DNA of 64,000 nt, taken from an uncultured Pseudomonadales bacterium. GTDB taxonomy: Bacteria; Pseudomonadota; Gammaproteobacteria; Pseudomonadales; Balneatricaceae. Positions 20,110 through 30,109 of the stretch are shown one piece after another. The DNA lies in the NCBI GenBank assembly GCA_943787595.1, contig CALSNA010000001.1, forward strand, positions 62,001-126,000. Reading direction: 5' to 3'. Every line of letters begins with the position of its first letter. Position 1 is the first letter of the stretch. The translations under genes and the position numbers were made by a program. Under the pieces are notes generated by a model. That model saw only the letters and a list, made by a program, of their open reading frames with translations, was not told the origin of the DNA and ran no database searches.

Positions 20110-20823
20110 ATGAAATTTGACAAAGCATCCCATTCAGAACATATCTCTACCCACTTTGATGCTGAGTTGGAACAAATCAAAAGTAACTTGATGGCCATGG
20201 GTGGTCTAGTTGAACAACAATTGGCTGACGCACTTGCTGCACTGGCTAGCCGTGATGCCCTTTTAGCTGAAAGAGCGCAGAAGTCAGATAATAAAATCAA
20301 TCAGATGGAAATCACCATTGATGAGGAATGCATTCGCATTATTGCCCGCCGCCAGCCGGCGGCCAGTGATTTACGACTAGTTGTTGCTATAAGTAAAGCT
20401 AACCGAGATTTGGAACGGGTTGGAGATGAAACCTGTCGCATTGCCCGCTATGCTACCAAGATGCTTAGGGAGGGTGTTCCCAGTAATACAGAGGTTCGTC
20501 ATATTGGCCGCCATGTCAGTGAAATGGTGCGTAACTCCCTAACAGCCTTTGCACGTTACGACACCGAACTGGCCTATCAGGTGGCTCGCGAAGACTTTAA
20601 TGTTGATGAAGAATACAAGTTCGCCATGCGGGCTCTGGTCACTGATATGATGGAAGAACCACGACATGTTGCCCGCAACATGAATATCATTTGGATACTG
20701 CGTAGCTTGGAACGCATTGGCGATCACGCCTGCAATATTTCTGACCATCTGATTTACTTGGTTAAGGGAATTAATGTCAGCCACAGTTCTCTGGAGCAGA
20801 TCAAAGAAACTGTGCGAGAATAG
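20110..20823 (+). CDS. phoU: Phosphate signalling regulator PhoU
   Basis: Two-repeat helical protein that links Pst transport activity to PhoR and keeps the Pho regulon off in phosphate-rich conditions. The two metal-binding repeats are recognisable: ERVGDETCRIARYATKM and LERIGDHACNISDHLIYL. AGGAG lies upstream of ATG 20110; TTG 20077 was rejected. 237 residues (E. coli 241). Confidence 0.95.
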   Translation: MKFDKASHSEHISTHFDAELEQIKSNLMAMGGLVEQQLADALAALASRDALLAERAQKSDNKINQMEITIDEECIRIIARRQPAASDLRLVVAISKANRDLERVGDETCRIARYATKMLREGVPSNTEVRHIGRHVSEMVRNSLTAFARYDTELAYQVAREDFNVDEEYKFAMRALVTDMMEEPRHVARNMNIIWILRSLERIGDHACNISDHLIYLVKGINVSHSSLEQIKETVRE

Positions 20824-20886
20824 CAGCTATAGTGTGTATGGGTAATCGTCAGTTTGTACCTAACGATTAATCTAGAAGTGATTTAG

Positions 20887-21597
20887 ATGGACAGTAAACG
20901 AATATTGATTGTTGATGATGAAGAATCAATCCGAGCTATGTTGCGTTTAGCGCTAGAGACTGAAGGTTATGAATGCTTGGAAGCAGAGACAGCAACGATT
21001 GCCCATATATTGATTATTGATCAACATCCAGACCTTGTGTTGTTAGACTGGATGCTACCTGAAATCAGTGGCATTGATCTAACCCGGCGCCTAAAGAAGA
21101 GTGAGTTAACAAAAAAATTGCCGATTATTATGTTAACCGCCCGAAACGAGGAAAAAAATAAACTCCTCGGCCTGGATGCAGGTGTTGATGACTACATAAC
21201 CAAACCATTCTCTCCCCGAGAACTGCTGGCCCGAATCAAGGCAGTATTGCGTAGAACTTCGATCAATACCCATCAAAAAATGATCAATGTGAATGATCTA
21301 GTGTTAAACACAGTCTCTCACTGCATTACAGCCAAAGGCTTAGTAATTGATGTTGGGCCTACAGAATACCGTATGCTGCACTTTTTTATGACCCACCCAG
21401 ATAGGGCATTTACCCGTAATCAATTGCTTGATCATATTTGGGGTGGCAACATCTACATTGAAGAACGTACGGTTGATGTCCATATTCGTCGCCTTCGCAG
21501 AACGTTGGGACTAACTTATGCCCCCTTGATTCAAACTGTACGAGGTATCGGTTACCGATTTTCACTCATAAATTGCAGTAGTGATTATTTATCCTAG
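20887..21597 (+). CDS. phoB: Phosphate regulon response regulator PhoB
   Basis: Receiver plus winged-helix regulator. Receiver: acidic pocket VDDEE, phosphoacceptor Asp54 in LLDWMLPEISG, IIMLTAR and KPF switch region DYITKPFSP. DNA-binding domain: TRNQLLDHIWGGNIYIEERT and VRGIGYRF. It should bind the Pho box ahead of pstS. A short inverted repeat TAATCGT/ACGATTA lies upstream at 20843-20869 but no Pho box was found there. 236 residues. Confidence 0.95.
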   Translation: MDSKRILIVDDEESIRAMLRLALETEGYECLEAETATIAHILIIDQHPDLVLLDWMLPEISGIDLTRRLKKSELTKKLPIIMLTARNEEKNKLLGLDAGVDDYITKPFSPRELLARIKAVLRRTSINTHQKMINVNDLVLNTVSHCITAKGLVIDVGPTEYRMLHFFMTHPDRAFTRNQLLDHIWGGNIYIEERTVDVHIRRLRRTLGLTYAPLIQTVRGIGYRFSLINCSSDYLS

Positions 21598-21806
21598 CCT
21601 GGTTTTTAAAGTTAACCTTCGTGGCTCACCTGACATTAATCGTTGTTCTAAGTGTATCGTCAATCAAGCGTTATATAAAACTCGAACTTAACGTTTTGGC
21701 TGCAACCATTTTAGTTTCGGTTATATACGCTATAAAATACATCTGTATTTAGATGCACATCTTGGGGTAACTGATCATTTTAGTCTACGCTTTGCAGTTC
21801 CTATTA

Positions 21807-23078
21807 ATGAGCCTGATTACAGGCAGTTTGTTTGTCTTACTTCTGGGTTCTATTTCTTGGGGATTTTTTCTGGGATTACTCGTGATGACGGTATGGCAAT
21901 TGCGCTACCTTTATCGGCTGATTTTGTGGTTGGAGGCCGGTCTCAGAGATGAACCACCCGATGTTCCCGGTGCTTGGGCAAATATCGTTGATAGAATCTA
22001 TCAGTTGAAGCAAAAGCATACCCAGTCCCAAACCCAATTGCGGCATGCTTTGCGACGTATCAGACAGTCCACCAGTGCCTTGCAAGAAGGTATAGTGATG
22101 TTGGACGCTCAGGGCAACTTGGAATGGTGGAACCCTTCAGCACGCGAATTATTGGGGCTGCGCCGTCCCCATGACTTGGGAATGCCTATAATTAACTTGT
22201 TACGTAATCCCTGCTTCGTACGCTATTTTCATCAGCGCCATTATGCTGAGCCCATTGAGTTGACATCCCCACTGTATCGTCAGCATAGATTAATGTTTTC
22301 AATTGCTGAGTTTGGTCGCAGTGATCGCTTGCTGGTGGTTAGAGATGTAACCCGTATCCATCAGTTAGAAGTCATGCGACAGGGCTTTATTGGCAATGTA
22401 TCCCATGAACTCAAGACTCCAATCACGATTATACAGGGTTATATTGAAACCTTTTTGAGCCAGCTTGGAGAACAACCACCACATCTAACTAAGGCTATGT
22501 ACCGTATGTTGTTGCAAACACAACGTATGAGTGAACTGGTAAATGACTTTTTGACCTTGCTACAACTGGAAACCAGTGACCAGGCTAATAACCTACAACC
22601 CATTGATATTGGGCAAATGTTAGTGGAATTGCGACAAAGCGCACAAGAACTATGCAACAGACAAAAAAAGCAACAAGATATTGCTATTGAGATAGCATCT
22701 GACGTTTGGCTGGTTGCTAATGAGCAGGAAATTTTTAGTGCCTTTTCCAATTTAGTGTACAACGCCGTCAAGTACACAACGGAAACCGGTACGGTATCCC
22801 TACGCTGGTGGACTGATGAGGCAGGTGGCTATTTTGCGGTTTCGGATACTGGTGTTGGCATTGCTGCCCACCATTTATCTCGATTAACGGAACGCTTTTA
22901 CCGTGTTGATCAAAGTCGTGCCCGCAGTAGTGGTGGCACTGGATTGGGGTTGGCCATTGTCAAGCACGTACTCAAGCGCCATCATGCTCATCTAAAGATT
23001 CAAAGCACGCCAGGTCAGGGGAGTGTATTTACTTGCCACTTTCCACTACAAGCCATCTCTAAAGGTCAACATGACTAA
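21807..23078 (+). CDS. phoR: Phosphate regulon sensor kinase PhoR
   Basis: Membrane histidine kinase partner of PhoB. A short hydrophobic hairpin (about residues 1-45) is followed by a linker, a PAS domain (about 92-180, GIVMLDAQGNLEWWN), the dimerisation region with His200 in GNVSHELKTP, and an ATPase domain with N-box FSNLVYNAVKY, DTGVGIA and GGTGLGLAIVKH. The start is uncertain: ATG 21807 has no good ribosome site, and TTG 21792 is an alternative. About 210 bases separate it from phoB. Confidence 0.93.
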   Translation: MSLITGSLFVLLLGSISWGFFLGLLVMTVWQLRYLYRLILWLEAGLRDEPPDVPGAWANIVDRIYQLKQKHTQSQTQLRHALRRIRQSTSALQEGIVMLDAQGNLEWWNPSARELLGLRRPHDLGMPIINLLRNPCFVRYFHQRHYAEPIELTSPLYRQHRLMFSIAEFGRSDRLLVVRDVTRIHQLEVMRQGFIGNVSHELKTPITIIQGYIETFLSQLGEQPPHLTKAMYRMLLQTQRMSELVNDFLTLLQLETSDQANNLQPIDIGQMLVELRQSAQELCNRQKKQQDIAIEIASDVWLVANEQEIFSAFSNLVYNAVKYTTETGTVSLRWWTDEAGGYFAVSDTGVGIAAHHLSRLTERFYRVDQSRARSSGGTGLGLAIVKHVLKRHHAHLKIQSTPGQGSVFTCHFPLQAISKGQHD

Positions 23079-23329
23079 TCGGGTATAAGTGCTAGCATGG
23101 ATCTTTGGTCAGCATGGGCCATATTTATATGGCTACGCATTTTGCAGGCCAGTCCCCTAATGCTTCAACAACTATAAATACCCAGATAATGGTACAACTT
23201 ATCTTGCGGTGCCATTTCAATTGTAATGCTATCAGTATTTAGCTTTAATTACACGATGCTTCATACTTGAATAAGCTGGTGAACGAGCAGTTGAGTTAGA
23301 TTTTAGCTGTCGAGAATATTATGTAATGG

Positions 23330-23623
23330 CTACTCATGGCCGTTTGAATTTTGTACCAGTGCTACTTTCTCAGTATGACTCATGCGTTTGATTATTGCTT
23401 CACGCCGACTAGCACTGCTTCGATCACGATGAGGCTGACGATACACCACTTTGACAGCTGTATCACTACGAAAAAATCGGGCACCACGTTTGCCACATGC
23501 TTGATGTTCTTGTAGGCGACGTTCTATATCAGTGGTAATCCCAGTGTAAAGGCGGCCACTCGCAGTTAAAATAATATAAACCCACCAATCGGCTTGAATC
23601 ATATTTTTATCTTGTGATTTCAT
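23330..23623 (-). CDS. GIY-YIG family protein, YhbQ-like
   Basis: A 97-residue single GIY-YIG nuclease domain of the UPF0213/YhbQ type: WWVYIILTASGRLYTGITT, an arginine in DIERRLQEH, and a late glutamate in SRREAIIKRM. The cellular role of this family is unclear; E. coli YhbQ has been reported to cleave DNA. ATG 23623 chosen over GTG 23632. It sits alone after phoR, facing it. Confidence 0.85.
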   Translation of the reverse strand: MKSQDKNMIQADWWVYIILTASGRLYTGITTDIERRLQEHQACGKRGARFFRSDTAVKVVYRQPHRDRSSASRREAIIKRMSHTEKVALVQNSNGHE

Positions 23624-24145
23624 AATTAACACCAGCCTATAGTTATAATCTATGCATTGACCATAACAGACTCCAGACCCATTTTCTTATATCACCACGG
23701 TAAATTATCGGTAAGGTTTAGCTAGTTTTAATAAAGCAGCATTCAGTTCATGCAAAAAACCTTAGCGATACACAACTTGCAGATTATTGCATCCATGATG
23801 AGTTGACGCCAAAAGTAGAATTTTACCGTAACATAAACACAAGCGGTTCGGCAGGAAACAGTCTAAATATTCACATAGCCAAATCATGGCTATCCTTAAA
23901 CCAACCGAAGCGTGCACCCCTGTACCTCAACTTTACCTGGAATATAGTATAAATTTAGCGACTTTATTAGTTTTGATTCAGGTACGGTGGCAGGGATGCA
24001 TTGTTAATGGCTTGATTAAAGCAGATAGAAGAGAAAGTTGTCAGCTTAAGATAATAGTGAAACCTCTAAAAAATTAAATGGTGCAGGAAGCTCTGACAAA
24101 AAAGTAGTCAAGCCATCTCCGTGCAAAGAGATTGCTCAGTGCGCC
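23624..24145. other. 522-base stretch with no recognisable gene
   Basis: Frames are short and have no family resemblance. The codon pattern looks random. It lies between the YhbQ-like gene and an IS remnant and is probably decayed DNA. Confidence 0.5.
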
Positions 24146-25163
24146 TGTAATCCCTCCATTTATAATATCAGTCACAAGTAGAGGATAAATCCACATCCAG
24201 TAATCGACGAAGCGGTATGTCTCCAATTGCAGTATGTGGCCGTTCGTTATTGTATGCCCAAAGCCACTGTGTCGCTAATAATTGCGCATGCTTGATATTG
24301 TTAAATAGATGCAACTCCAGCCACTTATGTCGAGCCGTTCGGTTAAATCGTTCGATACAGGCTCATTATTACAGCGTATCACATGAGGCTTTACCTCCCT
24401 CACCATCTGATGACTTGTTTCAGTGCGCTTTTACACGAAAGACCGGCAGCAACAGATCAACTTCAATACCCAGACCTTCACTGTGGTAATCGTCAATGAC
24501 GTTAAATGTGCGCAAAGGACGATCATCAGCCAATACATCACTCATAACATTCATCGACCATACCTGGATTACCGCTGTGGGAACACTGAGTACATCGGGC
24601 TTGTCGCGTTTTATTCTACCCTTGGCTTCATCCTTAGGTTCAGCTCTAGCTCACGGTAAATACGGTACACACGCTTGTAATTCCAGCCATAGCCTTTGAT
24701 GTTACGTAAATATAAAAAATAACCCAAAGCCCAGCGTATTGTTAATACTGGTTAAGGGTAACAACCAGTCCGCAATTTCTGCATTTTCGTCTGACAGTTT
24801 ACGCTGATAGTGATAGCAGCCCAGTAAAATAGAGAAAACCAGACAAGCCACGCGAATACTCACCAAGTAATCATTACAGGCACGCAGTGACATCTCTCTA
24901 CGTCGAGATAGTGTGACCACTTTTTTTCAATAGCTTCGCGAGCAATTTCAGATTTAAGCTTTTCTTCGGCATATATTTTCTTGAGGTGGCAATTGTAGAA
25001 AGCCACACTCCTCATGCCATGTTTTCGACACAGGTCTGTGATGGCAGAGCCTGACTCTGCTTGCTTTAAGTCGGTATAACGTGATTGTTTCATAGAAAAA
25101 TCATTTGGCTAGTTTACAAGTATTTTCTAATTATAACTGATCCGATTTTTCGGGGAGATTACA
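24146..25163 (-). mobile_element. Decayed IS3-family element A
   Basis: Ends are recognisable: TGTAATCCCTCC at 24146 and GGGGAGATTACA ending at 25163, which are imperfect inverted repeats. Inside, on the minus strand, lies an internally deleted OrfA (25093-24860: start MKQSRYTD, KQAESGSAITDLCRKHGM, YAEEKLKSEIAREAIEKKW) and a frameshifted OrfB whose C-terminal stretch (about 24370-24190) reads IERFNRTARHKWLELHLF and TQWLWAYNNERPHTAIG, with the catalytic Glu. Several deletions and stops make it inactive. At about 1,018 bp it is shorter than the apparently intact relative at 46748. Confidence 0.85.
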
Positions 25164-25410
25164 CTTCAACTGCATCACTATGCTTACGTTTGGTTGTCAC
25201 TTTGTAGGCCACCCGTTGTATGACGACCAGACTAAGCGTCTTCATCAGTTTTTGCCTGCCATATCCTGCTTTGCTTGAATATTGCCTTGGCTCGACGATA
25301 TCAATGCAACTTCTTCTTGCTTGAGTTCATTGAAATGATTTCTATTTTTTCTTTTAGTCACATACACCTCCATTTCAGAATTCTATTCCTTTATTGAAGT
25401 GTCCGGTTTA
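25164..25410 (-). mobile_element. Fragment of a second IS3-type element (B)
   Basis: This segment is nearly identical to 63024-63330 in the window but lacks an internal stretch of about 60 bases. On the minus strand it starts with a degraded transposase N-terminus (KRKNRNHF, then ISSSQGNIQAK-like). It directly abuts element A, so A probably inserted into or recombined with it. No intact reading frame remains. Confidence 0.8.
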
Positions 25411-25813
25411 GAGACCATTATCGGATTCTTTAAATCGTAGTGAAAATCCAAGGCTGTTATCAATATAAGGTATTTTACTGAAATTGCCATTATCAGTGGT
25501 TTAGTATTTTATATAGCCCAAACGATCATATATCTCAGTATTAAAACTGGGTTTCGACGATAGTTTTTTAAGTATGTGACTTAAATAACTGAGATATTTC
25601 CCAGTTTTTAGAATTTTCATTGATTTTTAGAAAAAGCTTCGAATTATTTTCTATTCACTGTGCTTATACCCATAAAAGTTCATAATGAGCAGATAAAAAT
25701 TCTAATTTAAAATATTTTACGACACTCAAAAGATAGATGATCAATACATGTCAGCAAATCATGACTGGTAAAAATGGCAATAATAAGATAACCCATTTAG
25801 CTTAATCATGGAA
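25411..25813. other. AT-rich spacer with two interleaved inverted repeats
   Basis: No gene is seen. Two perfect inverted repeats are interleaved: ATATCTCAGT (25530-25539) with ACTGAGATAT (25588-25597), and AAAACTGGG (25543-25551) with CCCAGTTTT (25600-25608). The order A-B-A'-B' excludes two simple nested hairpins, so an RNA could form a pseudoknot or two alternative stems. No promoter was identified. Confidence 0.6.
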
Positions 25814-26626
25814 TTAGCTATACTCAGTTACTTTCTTCTGATATAAATCAGGGCGTATGTCTTGATAAACTTTTATTTGATTACGCACTTCTTTTATATT
25901 ATTCAAATTGATTTCAGCAGAAACTAGTGATTCGTGTATTTGTGAAGAAGAGGCAATCGCCACACCGTATGGGTCGTAAATAGTGCTTGTTCCGCAAAAC
26001 TGTAAGCTGTATTCAAAATCACGGCCAATCCTACTTGTAGCAGCGACAAATATTTGGTTTTCAATTGCTCTCGAGCGAGTTAAGGTTTGCCAGTGAGAAA
26101 GCCTTACAAGGGGAAAAGCTGCTGGAATAACAATTACATCTGCTCCTGAAGATGCTAATTTCCTAGCTATCTCAGGAAATCTAATTTCATAACAAGTCAT
26201 AAGACCAACTTTCATCCCTTCAATTTTACAAATTACAAGTTCCTGTCCAAAACCTAAATATTTCTCTTCATGTATTGGAGAAGCAGTAATCAAATGGGTT
26301 TTTCTATACTTACCAACGATTCGCCCATTTTTATCAATTACAACTATCGTATTAAAAACTGAAGAATCTTCTCTTTCTGATAATCCAGCGATAATATTAA
26401 TATTTGAATCTTCAGCATACCTACATAAATATTTTACTGGACCGTTTTTCCAAGTGGCAGCTACATCCAGTATTGTAGTCATATCATATCCAGTATCACA
26501 CATCTCAGGAAAAACGACTATATCAGCATCTTCCTCAGATGCTTTAATAATCCACTCTTTCATTTTTAACAAATTATGATTAGGGTTACCGGAAGAAATA
26601 TTTATTTGTGCAAGTGATAATTTCAT
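25814..26626 (-). CDS. Carbon-nitrogen hydrolase (nitrilase superfamily amidase)
   Basis: A 270-residue single-domain nitrilase-superfamily enzyme, cytoplasmic (no signal peptide). The catalytic triad is Glu41 (VVFPEMCDTGY), Lys109 (VGKYRKTHL) and Cys145 (GLMTCYEIRFPE). Length and motifs fit omega-amidase/YafV-like or general aliphatic amidases; the substrate cannot be read from sequence. The gene is markedly AT-rich compared with the housekeeping genes, stands alone, and lies between IS debris and gene-free AT-rich DNA, which suggests acquisition by transfer (inference). Confidence 0.88.
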   Translation of the reverse strand: MKLSLAQINISSGNPNHNLLKMKEWIIKASEEDADIVVFPEMCDTGYDMTTILDVAATWKNGPVKYLCRYAEDSNINIIAGLSEREDSSVFNTIVVIDKNGRIVGKYRKTHLITASPIHEEKYLGFGQELVICKIEGMKVGLMTCYEIRFPEIARKLASSGADVIVIPAAFPLVRLSHWQTLTRSRAIENQIFVAATSRIGRDFEYSLQFCGTSTIYDPYGVAIASSSQIHESLVSAEINLNNIKEVRNQIKVYQDIRPDLYQKKVTEYS

Positions 26627-27643
26627 ATATTAAGTCCAACAAAATAATAATTTAATACATACAATTTAATAAAAAATAATGTTTACCAAATAAAATAATT
26701 ATAAAACCTCTGACAAGAGGTTAAATATTTCATGCATAATCAGCATCCAATAAAAAATATATGTAGGGCTGGTTGCTTTAATAAATTGGTAGCATGATAA
26801 TAGCATTGCAAGCAAAAAGGGTATCAGTCAGTGCCAAAATTCAAAATAATAACAACTCATAATGATTGTGTGGCCTTGTGTATTCCTTGTCTTAATTATT
26901 CACATAATTTCCAATCATGGTTCCATCTCTGAGTTTACTCACGCTAATAAGAGATACCTATCTATCCAAAATTATCCTTTCCATAGATTTTACTTCAAAT
27001 CAAGGTAATAAAAAAATATTTCCTTGGACGTAAGGCTATATAAATATATTTTTAATGCTGTACATCGAAACTAACTAAAATAAAAAATGTGCATGGCCTT
27101 TATTTTCCCCTATTTATAAAAAATTAACTTGATATTATTCTTATATATCCAAACACACTTATTTAAATTCAGTGTCTATTGATTTATAAAATACTATAAA
27201 TACTGCTCATCGATAATCCGCTAAAAATACCAGACTATACAGCAAAAATCATATTATAAATATTTTTTATATAATCACTAATTGCACTTTTTTAAGCTAC
27301 AATAAATACTAAATTAATCCATATAAATTGAAATAATAATCATTATTATATAGTCATTTTTTAAAATTTAATAACTATTGTATGACATTCAATCATATTT
27401 ATCTAAGTACTATAAAAGAGTTCACATTAAGTTTTATAATGTTAAATTTTATTGAGTGATATTTACAATCGAGTAAAATACTACAATTTTATTTACCCTA
27501 TTTTAGAAAATAGTATTGATTTTTTCTGAACCATAATCCAGAATATTGATATATCAATAAATCCAAGATGATTGCCTTTAAGTATGGTAATCCACTAGGT
27601 ATATTGAAAAATCTGCAATTTCAATAACATTAAATTTTATAAT
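26627..27643. other. 1-kb AT-rich gene-free region
   Basis: Very AT-rich, with no frame of 60 codons and no recognisable RNA. It separates two genes facing away from each other, so promoters for both (26626 leftwards, 27644 rightwards) must lie here, but TATA-like matches are too frequent to name one. Confidence 0.5.
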
Positions 27644-29419
27644 ATGAAAATTCATCTATTCAAAATTTTATTAACAACGATCATATTTTTATCAGCAACA
27701 GTATCCAAATGTCATGGTGACAAAGACTTTGTTAAATTTGATATCAATCGAGTCTGGCCAGTTCCAAAAGCAATAAAAACATTCTTCGTTGATAGTATCA
27801 ACGGCAATGATCATAATAGTGGTATTGAGGAAAACAAAGCTTGGCAGACACTCCATAAGCTATCAAGTATGACATTCCAACCAGGCGACCAAGTTTACTT
27901 TAAAAGAAATAGTCAATTTTCAGGATGCCTTACTGTAAATGGCAATGGAACTGAAAAAAACCCAATTGTCATAGGTGCTTTTGGCCAAGGTAACGCACCC
28001 AAATTCACCAATCAAGACAATAACTATCATCACGGAAATGCCATTCAGGTTCGCGGTGATCACCAAATTATACAGAATCTTTATTTTCACCACACAGCTC
28101 CTGCAAAAGAGAATGCTAATTTTATCGAAGTATGGGATACCGGAGCCTTGCATGTAAGCCTGGGAAATGACTATGTCATAATTCGAGGCAACCAGTTTAA
28201 GTCAACCCCAAAAGCAATCCAATCATACAGTGAACATAGTTTAATCAGCCACAATTACATAAAGGATAGTAATAATTTGCAACAAGAAGGTTTTCTTTCT
28301 AAACCATTTTGGGGACCAATTGGTATTGATATTGGTATAGGTAATCAGGAAATTGCCTATAACATTATCGAAAATATGTTTGTCCAAGGAGGTGAATGGG
28401 ATGCTGACGGGGGTGCTATTGAAATCGATGATGGACGCTATCACAAGAACAACATTCACATTCATCACAACATGACCTTACATAATATGGGGTTTCTGGA
28501 AATCAGTTGGAAACATGATATCAAGATGAGACCCACCCATAATATTATTGTCGAACATAACATAATCCGAGATTATCAAGATTTCGTATTATGGTGGGCT
28601 CATAACAGTAATAGTCAAATTAATCATAATACAATAATCCGAACTGATCAGATAAATGGTATGTTTACCGACACTGTTTTCTTTCTTGATGGACAAGATA
28701 TAGATATCAACCATAATATTATTGTAGTTAGTGATAGAACATCGAGTCCAGTTTTTCAGGGTGACCATGCCAAAATTGCCATACACAATAATAATTTATA
28801 CTGGAATATTGATGGAGGAGATGTCAACCTGGCAGTTAAAATGGGGAAAAATGAATTTACAGGAAACCCCTTGTTTATAGACTTTTGGGGACAAGACTAC
28901 CGATTAAGATCAGATAGTATTGCTTCAGGTCTGGGAGCCTGGACTCAAGTCAAAAAACAGTTTGATGCAAAAACAGTAAGCTTGGAACAAAATTTTAAAC
29001 CTTTAGTTAGTTACAATACCCTTAGAGAGACCACTTTGAACACAGTGAAAACCATTGAGGAATGGGTAAAAGTTGAAAATACGGATAACCGTTTGAGTAT
29101 CAATGGCGGTAATACCTGGTATGGTCACAATGCACAAAATTCTGGTGGTTCAACACAAACACTATGGACTAAAGGCGATTCAATCATGTTAAAGTTTGTA
29201 GGCACAAAAGTCCGATTTCATGGTTTAAAAGGCAACTATATGAACACTTTTGACATTGTCATTAATGGAAAGGTAGTTGCTAAAAGAATACCTGCTTCTG
29301 GTAACAATGAATTTCAAGCCATTTTATGGGAATCAGAAATACTTCAAGCCGGTATTCATTCGGCAAAATTGATCTCAAATGGGGATACAGTAGAAGTTGA
29401 CTTTATTACTTATCAATAA
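27644..29419 (+). CDS. Secreted right-handed parallel beta-helix protein with C-terminal carbohydrate-binding-like domain
   Basis: 591 residues. A signal peptide (KIHLFKILLTTIIFLSATVS, cleavage near residues 20-26) is followed by FFVDSINGNDHNSG, a typical start of secreted beta-helix proteins, then about 11 coils (about residues 60-400) rich in Asn-His-Asn repeats such as ISHNYIKD, IHIHHNMTLHN, IIVEHNIIRDY and IDINHNIIVV. The last 130 residues (GDSIMLKFVGTKVRFHGLKG, then AGIHSAKLISNGDTVEVDF) resemble a jelly-roll domain found after glycosidases. This suggests polysaccharide lyase or glycan binding outside the cytoplasm; catalytic residues cannot be assigned. No good ribosome site before ATG 27644. 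AT-rich like the nitrilase gene. Confidence 0.8.
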   Translation: MKIHLFKILLTTIIFLSATVSKCHGDKDFVKFDINRVWPVPKAIKTFFVDSINGNDHNSGIEENKAWQTLHKLSSMTFQPGDQVYFKRNSQFSGCLTVNGNGTEKNPIVIGAFGQGNAPKFTNQDNNYHHGNAIQVRGDHQIIQNLYFHHTAPAKENANFIEVWDTGALHVSLGNDYVIIRGNQFKSTPKAIQSYSEHSLISHNYIKDSNNLQQEGFLSKPFWGPIGIDIGIGNQEIAYNIIENMFVQGGEWDADGGAIEIDDGRYHKNNIHIHHNMTLHNMGFLEISWKHDIKMRPTHNIIVEHNIIRDYQDFVLWWAHNSNSQINHNTIIRTDQINGMFTDTVFFLDGQDIDINHNIIVVSDRTSSPVFQGDHAKIAIHNNNLYWNIDGGDVNLAVKMGKNEFTGNPLFIDFWGQDYRLRSDSIASGLGAWTQVKKQFDAKTVSLEQNFKPLVSYNTLRETTLNTVKTIEEWVKVENTDNRLSINGGNTWYGHNAQNSGGSTQTLWTKGDSIMLKFVGTKVRFHGLKGNYMNTFDIVINGKVVAKRIPASGNNEFQAILWESEILQAGIHSAKLISNGDTVEVDFITYQ

Positions 29420-29543
29420 GTTAAACCCCAATTAAATGTAATTAACATAATAGTTATGTGGCTATTAAAAATAATTTCTAGTAAAAATATATTTTTCAAC
29501 CAAATATATTTGAGTTATTTTCTTCCAAATCAGTTAATGATTT

Positions 29544-29575
29544 AATAGGTGGATAAAAATTATCCACCTATTTTT
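29544..29575 (+). terminator. Rho-independent terminator after the beta-helix gene
   Basis: Perfect 13-bp stem: AATAGGTGGATAA (29544-29556), loop AAA, TTATCCACCTATT (29560-29572), running into T5 (29571-29575). The right arm contains TTATCCACC, one base from a DnaA box. Confidence 0.85.
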
Positions 29576-29615
29576 GGACTGCTTTTAAGCAACGCTGACC
29601 GCCGATATTTCGGCC

Positions 29616-29741
29616 TCACTGACCTAGTTCTGTGGCTGCTTTTTCGCTGTTTTCCAAGACAGATACCCAGCGATAAAATCTAGATTGGCTGGCGCCTAAT
29701 AAACTGGCTATTTTTAAGCTGAAAACACCCTTTTCGCGCAA
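29616..29741 (-). pseudogene. Possible remnant of a helix-turn-helix protein
   Basis: A 41-codon minus-strand frame reads SLKIASLLGASQSRFYRWVS, which looks like the helix-turn-helix of ParB/KorB-like or transposase-associated proteins. The preceding bases, read in another frame, give LLSDLVARKG, a plausible continuation broken by a frameshift at AAAAGGG. Too short and damaged to assign. Confidence 0.35.
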
Positions 29742-30109
29742 CTAAATCACTTAATAGCAGATCTGTTACTAGGCTTCAGAGGATAATCTTCTAACATCTT
29801 TTTTGATGTAGGAAGGATGGTATAAATTATGCTATTTAATCATCAATTTAATGGCACGCAAAGGCGACAGCACAGTTGATGATTTTTAGCCATATTAATT
29901 CACCCAAAACTATATAAAAACGGTGATCATAGCAATCACAGTTGAAAATTTCATATGGATGATCGTAGCACATTAAATTTTATTGCAATGAATGATTGAC
30001 CATGAAAGCGTTTCAGTTTTCGACTGTAATAGTTTAGTCAGAAAGAAAAAAAGAGAAAGTAGCTTTATTTGCATCCTATACAATATAAATATTATCATTG
30101 AAATCGATT

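Noticed and set aside
23886-24077. 63-codon plus frame after yhbQ
   Set aside because: No ribosome site, no similarity, in decayed DNA.
24217-24699. Plus-strand frames in IS remnant A
   Set aside because: They run opposite to the recognisable transposase remnant.
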